Shown piece by piece: positions 1 through 9,217 of a stretch of 64,000 nt of DNA. Location of the stretch: the NCBI RefSeq assembly GCF_016908325.1, contig NZ_JAFBDR010000022.1, forward strand, positions 1-64,000, given 5' to 3'. Under the pieces are notes generated by a model that saw nothing but the letters and a program-made list of their open reading frames with translations, ran no database searches and was not told the DNA's origin. The position numbers were made by a program, and so were the translations under genes. Each line of letters starts with the position of its first letter. Positions within the stretch are counted from its first letter, which is position 1. Source of the DNA: Aquibacillus albus. GTDB taxonomy: Bacteria; Bacillota; Bacilli; Bacillales; Amphibacillaceae.

Positions 1-91
1 CACCTGTTCCCATGCCGAACACAGTAGTTAAGCTCTCCAGCGCCAATGGTAGTTGGGGCTTTGCCCCTGCGAGAGTAGGACGTCGCCAGGC
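1..91 (+). rRNA. rrf: 5S ribosomal RNA, 3' part (5' end outside window)
   Basis: The first 91 bases match the body and 3' end of a Bacillus-type 5S rRNA, including the CCATGCCGAACAC loop, the AGTTAAGCTC segment and the GAGAGTAGGACG 3' region. Roughly the first 25 bases of the gene lie outside the window. It marks the end of an rRNA operon and is followed by a terminator hairpin. The exact 3' end is estimated by comparison with the remembered B. subtilis 5S sequence. Confidence 0.93.
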
Positions 92-102
92 AATATGAAA
101 GA

Positions 103-141
103 AACCCAGAAAGCAATTTGCTTTTCTGGGTTATTTTTATT
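103..141 (+). terminator. Rho-independent terminator of the rRNA operon
   Basis: AACCCAGAAAGCAA pairs with TTGCTTTTCTGGGTT (one bulged T), followed by a T-rich run. It starts 11 bases after the 5S end. Confidence 0.85.
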
Positions 142-187
142 TAAGCAACAATTAGATATCCACATTGCATTTCTAAAAATTTATATC

Positions 188-1447
188 TTACGATAACGAT
201 TCCCAAGCAGCATTCATACCGGCCACTCGACCAGTGACCATGGCTGAGGTTATATTATAGCCGCCAGTATATCCGTGAATATCTAATATCTCTCCACAAA
301 AATACAAACCGTGCATTAGTTTTGATTGCATTGTATTAGGGACAATTTCCTTAGTGGAAACGCCTCCTCCGGTAACAAAGGCTTTTTCAATTCCTTGACT
401 ACCGTGAACATTAAATCGAAATTGTTTAAAATCTTGGATTAGCATTCTTACTTTTTCCCGGGAAATATTCGCAGTCTTTTCGTCGCTAATGATTTCATTT
501 TTTGCCAACAGAAAGTCTAAATATCTTTCCGGAACAATTCCTTTAAAGAGGTTCTTTATGGTTTTTTTAGGATTAGCTTCTATTCGTTCTGTGTACCTTT
601 TAAGCAACTCTTCTCCGTTTTCGGAAGGCAATACATCTATTTGTATTGTTACGGATTTTTTCCCTTTCCTTAGTTCCTTCACAACGAACTGAGAACATCT
701 GAGAACTGCTGGACCGGATATACCGAAATGCGTAAAAAGCATGTCCATTTGATGAGTAATTATAGGCTTCATCTTTTCATTCAGGACAGATAAGGCAACA
801 TCCCTTAAAGCTAATCCTTGAAGGCGTTTTTCTTGGATAAAAGGTTCATTTGATAGCAGAGGTACCTCTGTTGGGTATAAATCTGTTACCGTATGGCCAG
901 CCTTTTTGGCCCAAGCGTAACCATCACCAGTGCTTCCTGTATGTGGAACAGCTTTACCACCAACAGCTATTACAATTGCATTTGTTTTAATTTTTTCTTG
1001 TGTGTTAAGAATAATCGTGTGTTTTATCTCATCATAATGAACCGCTTTAACAGGTGTATTTGTCCTAATCGTAACTCCTAATTCATTCAAGCGGCGAATT
1101 AGTGAATCAACAACACTTTTTGCAGAATTACTAACTGGAAACATTCTTCCATGATCTTCTTCTTTTAATTTAACACCAAGTTCTTCAAAAAAATCAATAA
1201 TATCATAATTATTAAATACGGAGAAAGCACTATATAAAAAGCGTCCATTTCCTGGTATATGTTTAATTACTTCATCTTGAGGAAGTCGATTCGTAACATT
1301 ACAACGGCCTCCACCAGAAATAGCTAGTTTTTTACCTAGTTTGTTTCCTTTATCTATAAGTAAAGTAGTTGCACCATTTTCTGCTGCAGCTATAGCTGCC
1401 ATTAAGCCCGATGGTCCTCCACCGATGACAGTGACTTGGTAAGACAA
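188..1447 (-). CDS. ytfP: NAD(P)/FAD-dependent oxidoreductase, YtfP/HI0933 family
   Basis: Predicted flavoprotein of the HI0933/BaiN-like family; its substrate is not known. The N-terminus carries a dinucleotide-binding GGGPSG loop. The family signature GGGRCNVTN follows about 35 residues later, and a C-terminal GGGVS...[10 protein letters not shown]...GGYN segment closes the FAD site. Length (419 aa) is normal for the family. The longest frame starts with ATG at 1456, but an AGAAAGGG ribosome-binding site abuts that ATG with no spacing. The TTG at 1447-1445 sits 9 bases downstream and gives the expected short N-terminus before the Rossmann motif, so TTG is preferred. It is transcribed towards the rRNA operon and divergently from murJ, as in B. 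subtilis synteny. Confidence 0.88.
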   Translation of the reverse strand: MSYQVTVIGGGPSGLMAAIAAAENGATTLLIDKGNKLGKKLAISGGGRCNVTNRLPQDEVIKHIPGNGRFLYSAFSVFNNYDIIDFFEELGVKLKEEDHGRMFPVSNSAKSVVDSLIRRLNELGVTIRTNTPVKAVHYDEIKHTIILNTQEKIKTNAIVIAVGGKAVPHTGSTGDGYAWAKKAGHTVTDLYPTEVPLLSNEPFIQEKRLQGLALRDVALSVLNEKMKPIITHQMDMLFTHFGISGPAVLRCSQFVVKELRKGKKSVTIQIDVLPSENGEELLKRYTERIEANPKKTIKNLFKGIVPERYLDFLLAKNEIISDEKTANISREKVRMLIQDFKQFRFNVHGSQGIEKAFVTGGGVSTKEIVPNTMQSKLMHGLYFCGEILDIHGYTGGYNITSAMVTGRVAGMNAAWESLS

Positions 1448-1519
1448 ATCATTCATCCCTTTCTTAGATATTAGTTAGGTAACCGGTCTTCTGTAACTGT
1501 TATTATTTGATAAATCCCT

Positions 1520-1553
1520 ACTTTCTCATTCTACTTTTAATGAGAAGTTTTTT
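1520..1553 (+). terminator. Terminator-like hairpin on + strand with no obvious upstream gene
   Basis: ACTTTCTCATT and AATGAGAAGTT pair with one bulge and run into TTTTTT. It lies in the divergent ytfP/murJ spacer, upstream of the proposed murJ promoter. It could stop rRNA readthrough or antisense transcription over ytfP. Confidence 0.5.
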
Positions 1554-1582
1554 CTACTTCGCCATCTGTATAACTTGAGTGG

Positions 1583-1609
1583 TTGAAAGGAACAAACATG
1601 TGATAGAAT
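1583..1609 (+). promoter_or_regulatory. Sigma-A promoter for murJ-rsuA, extended -10
   Basis: TTGAAA (1583-1588), a 15-base spacer and TAGAAT (1604-1609) preceded by TG in the extended -10 position. The same TGATAGAATAA word recurs upstream of two other genes in the window. Confidence 0.5.
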
Positions 1610-1647
1610 AAGTGGATATGATTATATAAATAGATGCAGGTGAAAAA

Positions 1648-3279
1648 ATGTCAACATCAACTATCCTTCGTGGCACCTTTATTTTAACAGCAGCCACTTT
1701 TTTATCTAAGTTTTTAGGAATGATTTACGTTATCCCATTTAATGGGTTAGTTGGAGCAACAGGTGGAACGCTATATAGTTTCGCTTATGGTCCTTATAAC
1801 ATATTGTTAAGTTTATCTACGATTGGAGTACCATTGGCTGTATCTAAATTTGTGTCCAAATATAACTCGTTAGAAGATTATCATACTGGAAGAAGAATGT
1901 TTAAAGCTGGTATGATCTTGATGATGGTGACAGGGTTCGTTGCTTTTTTGCTTTTATTTTTGGGGGCAGGTCTTTTAGCTCAAGTGTACATTCCTGAAGG
2001 TGCTGATGGAATTACAGTTGAAGATGTCACACTAGTCATTCGAATGGTCAGCTTTGCACTTATTATTATTCCAGCTATGAGTATTGTACGCGGCTTCTTT
2101 CAAGGTCACCAATCTATGGGTCCAACCGCTGTATCTCAAGTAATCGAACAAATCGTTCGAATCATTTTTTTGTTAGTTGCTGCTTATATTACCGTTGACA
2201 TTCTTAATGGAACGATTACGACTGCTGTAGGTTTTGCTACGCTTGCTGCTTTTGTTGGAGCGATTGCATCATGTTTTGTACTTTATTATTATTGGAAAAA
2301 AAGAAAACCATATTTAGACAAACAAATGGAAAAACAAGAACGATATTATGATGTGCCAACGGTTGAATTATTTCAAGAGCTTTTTCGCTATGCCGGTCCA
2401 TTTGTACTTGTTGGGATTGCAACTCCGCTTTACCAACAAATTGACGCATTAACCTTCGCTAGGGCGATGACTGCTATTGGACAAAAGGAAATTATCTCAG
2501 AAGCTTTTTCAAATATAAATCTCTATGGTCATAAGCTGGTGATTATTCCAGTTACACTTGCAACAGGTCTATCTTTAGCTATTTTACCAGCAATGACGAA
2601 ATCTTATGTTGAAAGAAATAAAGCACTATTGTTCAATCAAATAAATCAATCCTTGCAAATTATCATGTTACTTATTGTACCTGCAGTTATTGGGATGGCT
2701 ATTCTTTCCTATGAATCTTGGGGAACCTTTTACGGAATTAATGCAGAAACAATCAGTTTGAATGGATCATTGTTAAGATGGTATGCCCCTGTTGCTTTAT
2801 TTTTTGGGTTATTTACGGTGTCTTCGGCTATTCTGCAAGGAATTAATCAGCAGCAGTTTGCTGTTATAAGTTTAACAGCTGGCTTGGTCATAAAAGGTAC
2901 ATTAAACGTTCCTTTCATTTATCTTTTTGGTGCAAAGGGAGCGATATTAGCAACTATGTTATCCGTTTTAACCGTTGTGTTATTGAATTTAGCAAGAATA
3001 GGTATAGCCATTCAATTTCCATACAAACAACTGATAAAACGATCCATTTTAATTGGAATTTTTTCAACAACCATGGGTATTATAGTATGGTTATGTAAAT
3101 GGACGTTAAGCTTTTTTATTTCTTATGATGATGGTCGACTTATTTCTATAGTCATTCTAAGTATTTGTGTATTTATTGGTGCAACAGTATATCTTTGGCT
3201 GTGTTATGAGTCAACTTTGTTAGAGAGAGTTATTGGAAGTAGAATCCGAATTATTGATAAGATATTTAGAAGAAATTGA
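1648..3279 (+). CDS. murJ: Lipid II flippase MurJ (YtgP), MOP superfamily
   Basis: A polytopic membrane protein of 543 aa, rich in hydrophobic segments, of the SpoVB/MATE-like MOP exporter superfamily. Its length and synteny (next to ytfP and ytzG) identify it as the orthologue of B. subtilis YtgP. YtgP is established as the MurJ flippase that moves lipid II across the membrane for peptidoglycan synthesis. The N-terminus, with STILRGTFILTAATFLSKFLG, is the typical first membrane helix of this family. The start ATG has an AGGTGA site 5 bases upstream. The gene is followed after 17 bases by an rsuA-type gene, indicating one operon. SpoVB is the main alternative for this fold; synteny favours MurJ. 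Confidence 0.87.
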   Translation: MSTSTILRGTFILTAATFLSKFLGMIYVIPFNGLVGATGGTLYSFAYGPYNILLSLSTIGVPLAVSKFVSKYNSLEDYHTGRRMFKAGMILMMVTGFVAFLLLFLGAGLLAQVYIPEGADGITVEDVTLVIRMVSFALIIIPAMSIVRGFFQGHQSMGPTAVSQVIEQIVRIIFLLVAAYITVDILNGTITTAVGFATLAAFVGAIASCFVLYYYWKKRKPYLDKQMEKQERYYDVPTVELFQELFRYAGPFVLVGIATPLYQQIDALTFARAMTAIGQKEIISEAFSNINLYGHKLVIIPVTLATGLSLAILPAMTKSYVERNKALLFNQINQSLQIIMLLIVPAVIGMAILSYESWGTFYGINAETISLNGSLLRWYAPVALFFGLFTVSSAILQGINQQQFAVISLTAGLVIKGTLNVPFIYLFGAKGAILATMLSVLTVVLLNLARIGIAIQFPYKQLIKRSILIGIFSTTMGIIVWLCKWTLSFFISYDDGRLISIVILSICVFIGATVYLWLCYESTLLERVIGSRIRIIDKIFRRN

Positions 3280-3296
3280 AAAGTTAGGAGCTTTTT

Positions 3297-4016
3297 ATGA
3301 GAATTGATAAGTTACTAGCAAATATGGGATTTGGAAGTCGTAAAGAGGTTAAATCACTGCTAAAAAAAGGAGTCGTAGTTAGTAATGGTGAAGTAATCAA
3401 GAATAGCAGTATGCATGTAGATCCTAATCGAGATATAATTAAAGTGTTTGAGCAAGAAATTGAATACAAAACATTTATCTATTTAATGATGAATAAGCCA
3501 CCAGGATATATTTCAGCAACTGAGGATAATCGGGAATTAACCGTAATAGATCTTCTGGAACCGGAGGATACTGTCTTTGATCCTTTCCCGGTAGGAAGAT
3601 TAGACAAAGATACAGAAGGGTTATTATTAATAACCAATGATGGAAAATTAGCTCATCAATTATTATCGCCTAAAAAGAATGTTGAGAAAACTTATTATGC
3701 TACAATTGAAGGTCGAGTTACGGATGACGATGTGGTAAGATTTAATCATGGTGTTGTACTTGATGATGGTTATCAAACAAAGCCTGCCAAGTTAACGATT
3801 TTAAATCAAGGAACAATTTCAGAGATAGAAGTTTCGATTACAGAAGGAAAATTTCACCAAGTTAAAAGGATGTTTGAAGCTGTTAGCAAAAAAGTCATTT
3901 ACTTAAAGCGTTTATCTATGGGAAATTTACGATTGGATCCTGACTTAAAAGTCGGTGAGTATCGCGAATTAACAGAGGATGAATACAATTATCTTAAATC
4001 AATAATGACTAAATAA
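3297..4016 (+). CDS. rsuA: 16S rRNA pseudouridine(516) synthase, RsuA family (YtzG)
   Basis: Forms pseudouridine in small-subunit rRNA. The first ~45 residues are an S4 RNA-binding domain (MRIDKLLANMGFGSRKEV). The catalytic domain follows, with the family motif GRLDKDTEGLL at residues 100-110, in which Asp103 is the expected catalytic nucleophile. Length (239 aa) is typical. An AGGAGC ribosome-binding site precedes the ATG, and the 17-base gap to murJ suggests cotranscription. B. subtilis has the orthologous ytzG in the same place. Target position 516 (E. coli numbering) is inferred from the family. Confidence 0.88.
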   Translation: MRIDKLLANMGFGSRKEVKSLLKKGVVVSNGEVIKNSSMHVDPNRDIIKVFEQEIEYKTFIYLMMNKPPGYISATEDNRELTVIDLLEPEDTVFDPFPVGRLDKDTEGLLLITNDGKLAHQLLSPKKNVEKTYYATIEGRVTDDDVVRFNHGVVLDDGYQTKPAKLTILNQGTISEIEVSITEGKFHQVKRMFEAVSKKVIYLKRLSMGNLRLDPDLKVGEYRELTEDEYNYLKSIMTK

Positions 4017-4035
4017 ACCACAAGTCCCAAAAAAT

Positions 4036-4066
4036 TTGGCTGACGATCTTTAGTCAGCCTTTCTTC
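4036..4066 (+). terminator. Terminator after rsuA
   Basis: GGCTGAC (4038-4044) pairs with GTCAGCC (4053-4059), followed by TTTCTT. It lies between convergent rsuA and ytzE. Confidence 0.7.
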
Positions 4067-4077
4067 CCCATATATTT

Positions 4078-4296
4078 TTATGAAATCTTTACTTTTTTTC
4101 TGGTGATTTTCCATCTGCCCCGATTTGGACTCATTACTAGACCATTATGCTCTAATACATTAAGATCTCTCTGAACCGTACGATCTGTAATACCAAATTC
4201 TTCAGCTATTTCGGTTGTAGAGACTGGGCCGTTTTCTCTAATGTAAAGATAAACAGCCTTGACACGAGTAAGCATGCGGGAAGTTGATTGATTCAA
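4078..4296 (-). CDS. ytzE: Small DeoR-type HTH regulator, YtzE-like
   Basis: A 72-aa protein consisting almost only of a DeoR-type winged helix. The segment STTEIAEEFGITDRTVQRDL (about residues 26-45) is the recognition helix-turn-helix. The sugar-phosphate sensing domain of full-length DeoR proteins is absent, so any ligand response would need a partner. B. subtilis has the similarly short YtzE in this neighbourhood; its targets are not known to me. The start is TTG at 4296-4294, with AAGGAG 7 bases upstream. It is convergent with rsuA and divergent from the K+ channel gene. Confidence 0.8.
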   Translation of the reverse strand: MNQSTSRMLTRVKAVYLYIRENGPVSTTEIAEEFGITDRTVQRDLNVLEHNGLVMSPNRGRWKITRKKVKIS

Positions 4297-4452
4297 AAAA
4301 CCACTCCTTATTGTTCATTCAATAGATCCGTGGTGATCGTGAATCTAGAAGTTATTCTAATTTTACACTTTTTTGTTTAGAAACGCTAGATTTACAATCA
4401 AATTTTACTGATAATTCATATAATTTAATACTATTGTAAAAGAGGGAGTAGT

Positions 4453-5478
4453 ATGTACATTGTAAAAAAATTAATGAGAAAAGTAGTAAAAATTCAAAAT
4501 AGTATTTTGTTTATTACGAGTTTTTTACTTATATTACTTAGCTCATTTTTAATTGTTGAAGTGGAAAGAGAAACCTTCCCAAATTATTTTGATGGGTTTT
4601 GGTGGGTGATGACAACCGTTACAACGGTTGGTTATGGGGACTATTCACCGATTTCGTTTGCTGGTAGGATGATCGCACTTTTTCTTTATATTTTTGGTAT
4701 TGGTATTATTGGGGTAGTTATTGGAAAAGTAGTTGACGGCCTATCTAGTTTTCGCAAGAGAAGAGAGGAGGGAGACATTGTGTACAATGATAAAATGCAC
4801 TATGTCATCATTGGTTGGTCTCAAAAAGCAAAATTTGCAATTAAGGAAATGCAAGAAACTAATAAAAAGATTGAAATTGTCATCATAGATGTATTAAGTA
4901 AAGCTCCTGTTTTAGATGAGCGTATTCATTATATCCAAGGAAATGCTTCAGAGGTTACAACATTGCGTAAAGCAAATATCGAACATGCGAAAGCTGTGCT
5001 AGTATTTGCAGATGACAAGATTCAAGATGATCAACTAACTGATGGAAAAACTTTACTAATTGCATCAGCGATTGAGTCTGTAGCCCCCAATGTACATACA
5101 ATTGTTGAAGTAATGGAAGAAAGCCATATAAAAAACTTTGAATACATGAAAGTGGACGAGTTTATTGTTTCCAATGAAACGATTTCTACGATGTTTGTAC
5201 GTTCAGCATTTAGAAAAGGAATTTCAGGTTTTTATCGTCAGCTTCTAAGACGTGCTCATGGTGATGATCTATTCCATATACCCAACCGTAAAGCATGGAA
5301 AACGTATCGAGATGCTTTCAATGATTTACTAAATGAAGGAGCGACTTTAGTTGCTGATGGTAACAATTTAAGTATCAACCGAATGCTTGATCAGCCATTA
5401 CCAAACAATTCAGAATTATACGTCATTTGTGACAAGCAGACGTATCAAACAATTATTGCAGATAGTAATCAATCATAA
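4453..5478 (+). CDS. Potassium channel with RCK/TrkA-N domain, YugO-like
   Basis: Predicted two-helix K+ channel. Helix 1 covers about residues 16-36. The pore loop with selectivity filter TVGYGD is at 58-63, and helix 2 is at 72-94. A cytosolic TrkA-N (RCK) Rossmann domain starts near residue 116 (MHYVIIGW) and extends to the C-terminus. Filter and topology clearly indicate K+ selectivity; the gating ligand cannot be read from sequence. It resembles B. subtilis YugO in layout and length, but no mstX-like gene is adjacent. The ATG has GAGGGAGT upstream. The gene stands alone between a DeoR-type gene and thpR. Confidence 0.88.
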   Translation: MYIVKKLMRKVVKIQNSILFITSFLLILLSSFLIVEVERETFPNYFDGFWWVMTTVTTVGYGDYSPISFAGRMIALFLYIFGIGIIGVVIGKVVDGLSSFRKRREEGDIVYNDKMHYVIIGWSQKAKFAIKEMQETNKKIEIVIIDVLSKAPVLDERIHYIQGNASEVTTLRKANIEHAKAVLVFADDKIQDDQLTDGKTLLIASAIESVAPNVHTIVEVMEESHIKNFEYMKVDEFIVSNETISTMFVRSAFRKGISGFYRQLLRRAHGDDLFHIPNRKAWKTYRDAFNDLLNEGATLVADGNNLSINRMLDQPLPNNSELYVICDKQTYQTIIADSNQS

Positions 5479-5548
5479 GAATGATAAAATAGGAGAAAAT
5501 ATATGGTTGAGGATATAATCGAAGATATATGGGTTGGAGGTTTATGTT

Positions 5549-6115
5549 ATGACGCAACATGAACATTTTTTCGTTGCAGTACCACTGAGCTCATCTATAA
5601 AAGCAATGTTAGCAGACTGGCAAACAAAGCTACAACATTCTAATAGTTTGAACTATAAAAATTGGACTCACCCTGATGATTTACATATCACATTGAAGTT
5701 TTTAGGAGCGGTTGACAGGGAAAAAATGATCCAGTTAAATGAAGCTTTAGACACACTTTGTAATGTTCCCTCGTTTTCTATCACAGTTGGAGGGGTTGAT
5801 ACATTTGGCAGTCCTAGACAGCCTCGAGTTCTTTGGGCAGCAATAGAAAGAAGTCGTGAGTTGGAGCACTTATATACGTTCGTAGAATCAACATGTATGA
5901 AGTATGGTTTTAAAAAAGAAAACAGACCTTACCGCCCCCATATTACACTTGCAAAAAAGTGGGATGGTAAACAGGTACAGCCTGAAACATTAGGGGATAT
6001 TATATCATCTTTTCGTGATAGGAAAGAATCAGTAGTTAATCATTTTGTTGTTTATCAAATTCATCCTAAAAAAACACCAAAGTATGAAATTATTAAACAA
6101 GTTGATTTGAAGTGA
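5549..6115 (+). CDS. thpR: RNA 2',3'-cyclic phosphodiesterase (2'-5' RNA ligase family)
   Basis: A 2H phosphoesterase with the two hallmark HxTx motifs, HITL at residues 46-49 and HITL at 131-134. These supply the paired catalytic histidines. The family hydrolyses 2',3'-cyclic phosphates in RNA and can join 2'-5' ends; the physiological substrate is unknown. The longer open frame begins at TTG 5534, but that codon overlaps the GGAGG ribosome-binding site (5536-5540). ATG 5549, 8 bases downstream, is the real start, giving 188 aa. It corresponds to B. subtilis ytlP and is followed after 10 bases by a ytlQ-like gene, probably in the same operon. Confidence 0.88.
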   Translation: MTQHEHFFVAVPLSSSIKAMLADWQTKLQHSNSLNYKNWTHPDDLHITLKFLGAVDREKMIQLNEALDTLCNVPSFSITVGGVDTFGSPRQPRVLWAAIERSRELEHLYTFVESTCMKYGFKKENRPYRPHITLAKKWDGKQVQPETLGDIISSFRDRKESVVNHFVVYQIHPKKTPKYEIIKQVDLK

Positions 6116-6125
6116 GGGGTAATGG

Positions 6126-7019
6126 ATGGCTCAGTTAATAAAAATAGAAAATTATATTTCAAGGTATGAAAAAGATATTTTTCATTATCCCGGACAATTT
6201 ATGCGGTTAAAAAAAGTTAATTATTCAAAATTTGAACAAGCCTGGGAAAACCAAGCGAATAATAAGTCAGAGGTGTTTAGTGCTAAACAAAAAATAAAAC
6301 ATATATTTAGCGCCAATGATAAAACTCAGACGGAAGATGATTTATCTGATGATACTTCTAAAACTACATCTGTAAAAGAGTTAAAACAATCCTTTTTAGA
6401 TCATTTAATGCCTTTCCAATTGAAATGGGCATCTACCACAATTGGAGAAATGTCATTCATTGACCGATATTATTATGAAGATTTTAAACTAAAGTATTTT
6501 CTACAACGTATTCCCGATATCTATTTATTATTTTACTATCCGGTTTTTCAACTAAAACAGACTTCGTTAGATGGTGAGATATTACTTGTAAGTCCAGTCG
6601 AAATTGAAATCATTAAATTTGTAGAAATGGATTCAACAATGATGATTTACCCTAGTGAAGATCGTACATGGCGTCTTGAAAAAGATTCTGTGCAAAGTAC
6701 AATGCTAAGTCCTATGATTTCATTAAATAGGACGGAACAGATTGTCCGAAGTATTTTAAAAAAATATAAGTTAGATTTTCCCATTAAGAAAATTGTACTT
6801 TCTCGCACAAACAGTATTTTAGTGCATAATGAACCTTATAATACTAGATTTATTGGCAAAGACCAACATGAAAAGTGGTTGCATGAAAAAAGAAGCTTTG
6901 TATCTCCCTTAAAGCATGCGCAGTTGAAGGTTTGCGAATTTCTATTAAAACATTGTCAAACAAACGCTGTTAGAAGGCCTGAGTGGGATCAGGAGGTAAA
7001 TGGGGATCAACTATATTAA
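6126..7019 (+). CDS. ytlQ: Conserved hypothetical protein, YtlQ-like by position
   Basis: A soluble 297-aa protein with no membrane segment or catalytic motif that I recognise. The N-terminus (QLIKIENYISRYE, then IFHYPGQFMRLKKVNY) is a compact charged and aromatic region. Residues about 55-80 are polar and probably a linker. The C-terminal half contains basic and aromatic stretches such as EKWLHEKRSF. It directly follows thpR (10-base gap), as ytlQ follows ytlP in B. subtilis, so the pair probably acts together in RNA or nucleotide metabolism; this is inference. A GAGGGG site precedes the ATG. Downstream ytlR and amyX of B. subtilis are missing here. Confidence 0.72.
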   Translation: MAQLIKIENYISRYEKDIFHYPGQFMRLKKVNYSKFEQAWENQANNKSEVFSAKQKIKHIFSANDKTQTEDDLSDDTSKTTSVKELKQSFLDHLMPFQLKWASTTIGEMSFIDRYYYEDFKLKYFLQRIPDIYLLFYYPVFQLKQTSLDGEILLVSPVEIEIIKFVEMDSTMMIYPSEDRTWRLEKDSVQSTMLSPMISLNRTEQIVRSILKKYKLDFPIKKIVLSRTNSILVHNEPYNTRFIGKDQHEKWLHEKRSFVSPLKHAQLKVCEFLLKHCQTNAVRRPEWDQEVNGDQLY

Positions 7020-7170
7020 AATCTTTTGCGTTTTTGATAATCTCGCTTGAAATTATCACCTAACATACGTTAATCTATATTTGTCGCTTTTTCATAGATT
7101 ATAAAAAATAACCACGAAAATAAAATGGTTTCTATAAATAAATTGAATTTGAAGAATTGAAGGTGAGAGT

Positions 7171-7953
7171 TTGGAACATATACTAGGAAAAGAATGGACA
7201 ATTGCATCTGCAGGTGGCTCTACAGGGGAAGCATATTATGCCCAAAGAGAAAAAAAACGTTTGTTTTTAAAACGAAATTCTTCTCCATTTATAGCGGTGC
7301 TATCTGCCCAGGGTATCGTTCCAAAATTAGTCTGGACTAAACGATTGGAAAATGGAGATGTTATCACAGCACAACAATGGCTAGAAGGTAGAGAACTAAC
7401 ACCGGAAGAAATGAAGCATCCTAAAGTTGCCAAGTTATTAAGCAAGATTCACCATTCTTCAGAACTATTGGATATGCTACTAAGAATTGATAAGAAGCCA
7501 TTACAACCTGACCAACTATATTCAAATCTAAAAAATAGATTAAGAACTGATTTTTATCCGATTGAACTCCACCAGTCGCTTAAATACCTTGAACGACAAT
7601 TACCGTTTATTGACATTAATACGAAAGTAGTTTGTCATTGTGATATGAATCATAATAATTGGTTACTATCGAATAGTGGACAATTATATTTAATTGACTG
7701 GGATAGTGCCAAAGTAGGTGACCCTGCCATAGACATCGGGATGATATTATACTGGTACATACCCGAAAATGAATGGGACGAGTGGCTGGAATGTTATGGA
7801 ATATCCCAAAACGGGAACCTATTAACCCGGATGTATTGGTATTTAATATTGGAAATTGCTCGTTATTATGTTTGGCATAGAGAGAGAGAAGAATGTAAAG
7901 AAGCCGAACAGCGTGTACATGAACTGAGACGGCTTCTTTCAAAGAACCTTTAA
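7171..7953 (+). CDS. ytmP: Aminoglycoside phosphotransferase-fold kinase, YtmP
   Basis: A small-molecule kinase of the APH/choline kinase fold. It shows the Brenner motif CHCDMNHNNW, with His156, Asp158 and Asn163 positioned for catalysis and Mg binding. The metal-binding LIDWD follows at residues 174-178, and the GDPAIDIG segment comes after it. The substrate is unknown; resistance should not be assumed. The start is TTG at 7171, with AAGGTGAGA upstream. Length (260 aa) is normal. The gene converges on ytzH with only 5 bases between stops, a conserved arrangement next to trmB in Bacillus. Confidence 0.85.
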   Translation: MEHILGKEWTIASAGGSTGEAYYAQREKKRLFLKRNSSPFIAVLSAQGIVPKLVWTKRLENGDVITAQQWLEGRELTPEEMKHPKVAKLLSKIHHSSELLDMLLRIDKKPLQPDQLYSNLKNRLRTDFYPIELHQSLKYLERQLPFIDINTKVVCHCDMNHNNWLLSNSGQLYLIDWDSAKVGDPAIDIGMILYWYIPENEWDEWLECYGISQNGNLLTRMYWYLILEIARYYVWHREREECKEAEQRVHELRRLLSKNL

Positions 7954-7958
7954 GCAGG

Positions 7959-8240
7959 TTATGTTGTTGTATGGATTACATTTACCCAATTTTTAATATT
8001 TTGTTGGTTCAAGGTGATATGTTCATCTAGGTTTTGAACAAGCTCACCTTGTCTACCATAGTTATAAATTTCAGGAAGTAACTGTAACAACTGTTCATTG
8101 TCGATGGAATGATTAGCCATAATGGAATGAACGATACGTTTAATTTGTTGACATTCGGACACACTTCCACAACATTCTTCTGAATGTTCACTGAGCAAAT
8201 CATACAATACATGTAATTGATCATTTACATTTAATGACAT
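7959..8240 (-). CDS. ytzH: YtzH-like protein
   Basis: A 93-aa soluble, mostly helical protein of the Bacillus YtzH family, function unknown. It has a cysteine cluster near residues 23-29 (ECCGSVSEC), which might bind metal or form a disulfide; this is inference. The ATG has AAGGTGGGG upstream on the minus strand. It faces ytmP tail to tail and lies just upstream of, and divergent from, trmB, as in B. subtilis. Confidence 0.8.
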   Translation of the reverse strand: MSLNVNDQLHVLYDLLSEHSEECCGSVSECQQIKRIVHSIMANHSIDNEQLLQLLPEIYNYGRQGELVQNLDEHITLNQQNIKNWVNVIHTTT

Positions 8241-8446
8241 TTAAACCCCACCTTTGCATTTTAGGTTTTGCAAAAAGTAAAAATATATGCACAAATATAA
8301 GATATTTACTATGTCCTCTTTTCTAACTAATCATTTCATTTTTTATTTAACAAGAATTTAACAAGAAATTTGATAAACGATAATAATAAAGCATTCCCTA
8401 CTACACAATAATAAATGTTCTATATAATGAAGAAGGAGCTTAAATG

Positions 8447-9085
8447 ATGCGAGCAAGAAATAAACCATGGGCAGATGATTTTATTCAGGATAATAATCAT
8501 ATCGTTGAATTAGATCCGTTCAAATACAAAGGGGATTGGAGTTCATTATTTGGAAATGAACATCCCATACATTTAGAAATAGGCACTGGAAAGGGTCAAT
8601 TTATAACTGGTATGGCTAAACAATATCCAGCGATTAATTTTATCGGTATAGAGGTTGTTAAAAGTATTATTGTTAGTGCTGTACAAAATGTTGCTGATAC
8701 CGACCAGTCCAATGTTCGATTAATTAATGAAGATGCTAAAGATCTTAGAGAAATTTTTCAACAGAATGAAGTGGATACAATATATTTGAACTTTTCTGAT
8801 CCTTGGCCAAAAAATAAACATGAAAAACGAAGATTAACGTACAAAAAGTTTCTTGAACAATACAAACACATCTTAAAAGAGAATGGTGAAATTATATTGA
8901 AGACAGATAATCAAGGATTTTTTGAGTATTCGTTAGCTAGCTTTTCACAATATGGTATTATTTTAGATGAAGTCACTTTAGATTTACATGCACAAGAAGA
9001 TCCAACCAATATCATGACAGAATACGAAGAAAAGTTTTCCAATAAAGGACAGCCAATCTATCGATGCAAAGCACATTTTGCATAA
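8447..9085 (+). CDS. trmB: tRNA (guanine-N7-)-methyltransferase
   Basis: S-adenosylmethionine-dependent enzyme that makes m7G46 in tRNA. The N-terminus MRARNKPWADDF is the typical family opening. The SAM site is LEIGTGKGQF, and the catalytic/substrate region SDPWPKNKHEKRRL is nearly invariant in TrmB. Two ATGs occur at 8444 and 8447. AAGGAG (8433-8438) is spaced 8 bases from the second, which also yields the standard family N-terminus, so 8447 is chosen (212 aa). A strong terminator begins inside the stop codon. Confidence 0.93.
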   Translation: MRARNKPWADDFIQDNNHIVELDPFKYKGDWSSLFGNEHPIHLEIGTGKGQFITGMAKQYPAINFIGIEVVKSIIVSAVQNVADTDQSNVRLINEDAKDLREIFQQNEVDTIYLNFSDPWPKNKHEKRRLTYKKFLEQYKHILKENGEIILKTDNQGFFEYSLASFSQYGIILDEVTLDLHAQEDPTNIMTEYEEKFSNKGQPIYRCKAHFA

Positions 9086-9122
9086 AAACACAGACTAAGC
9101 TAACAGCTTAGTCTGTGTTTTT
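9084..9122 (+). terminator. Strong terminator after trmB
   Basis: An 18-bp stem: ...CACAGACTAAGCT pairs with AGCTTAGTCTGTG..., A-tract and T-tract flanks included, with a 3-base loop. It overlaps the trmB stop codon. Confidence 0.9.
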
Positions 9123-9217
9123 ATGTTTTCAGAATAAAATTATAAGTAAAACAGTTATGAAGGATTTCACCACGTCGTAGGACTATAACCCTACATTTTT
9201 GAGGCTATCCAAGTTGA

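Noticed and set aside
7071-7110. Inverted repeat AATCTAT / ATAGATT upstream of ytmP
   Set aside because: Short AT-only arms with a long loop, expected by chance in this AT-rich spacer.
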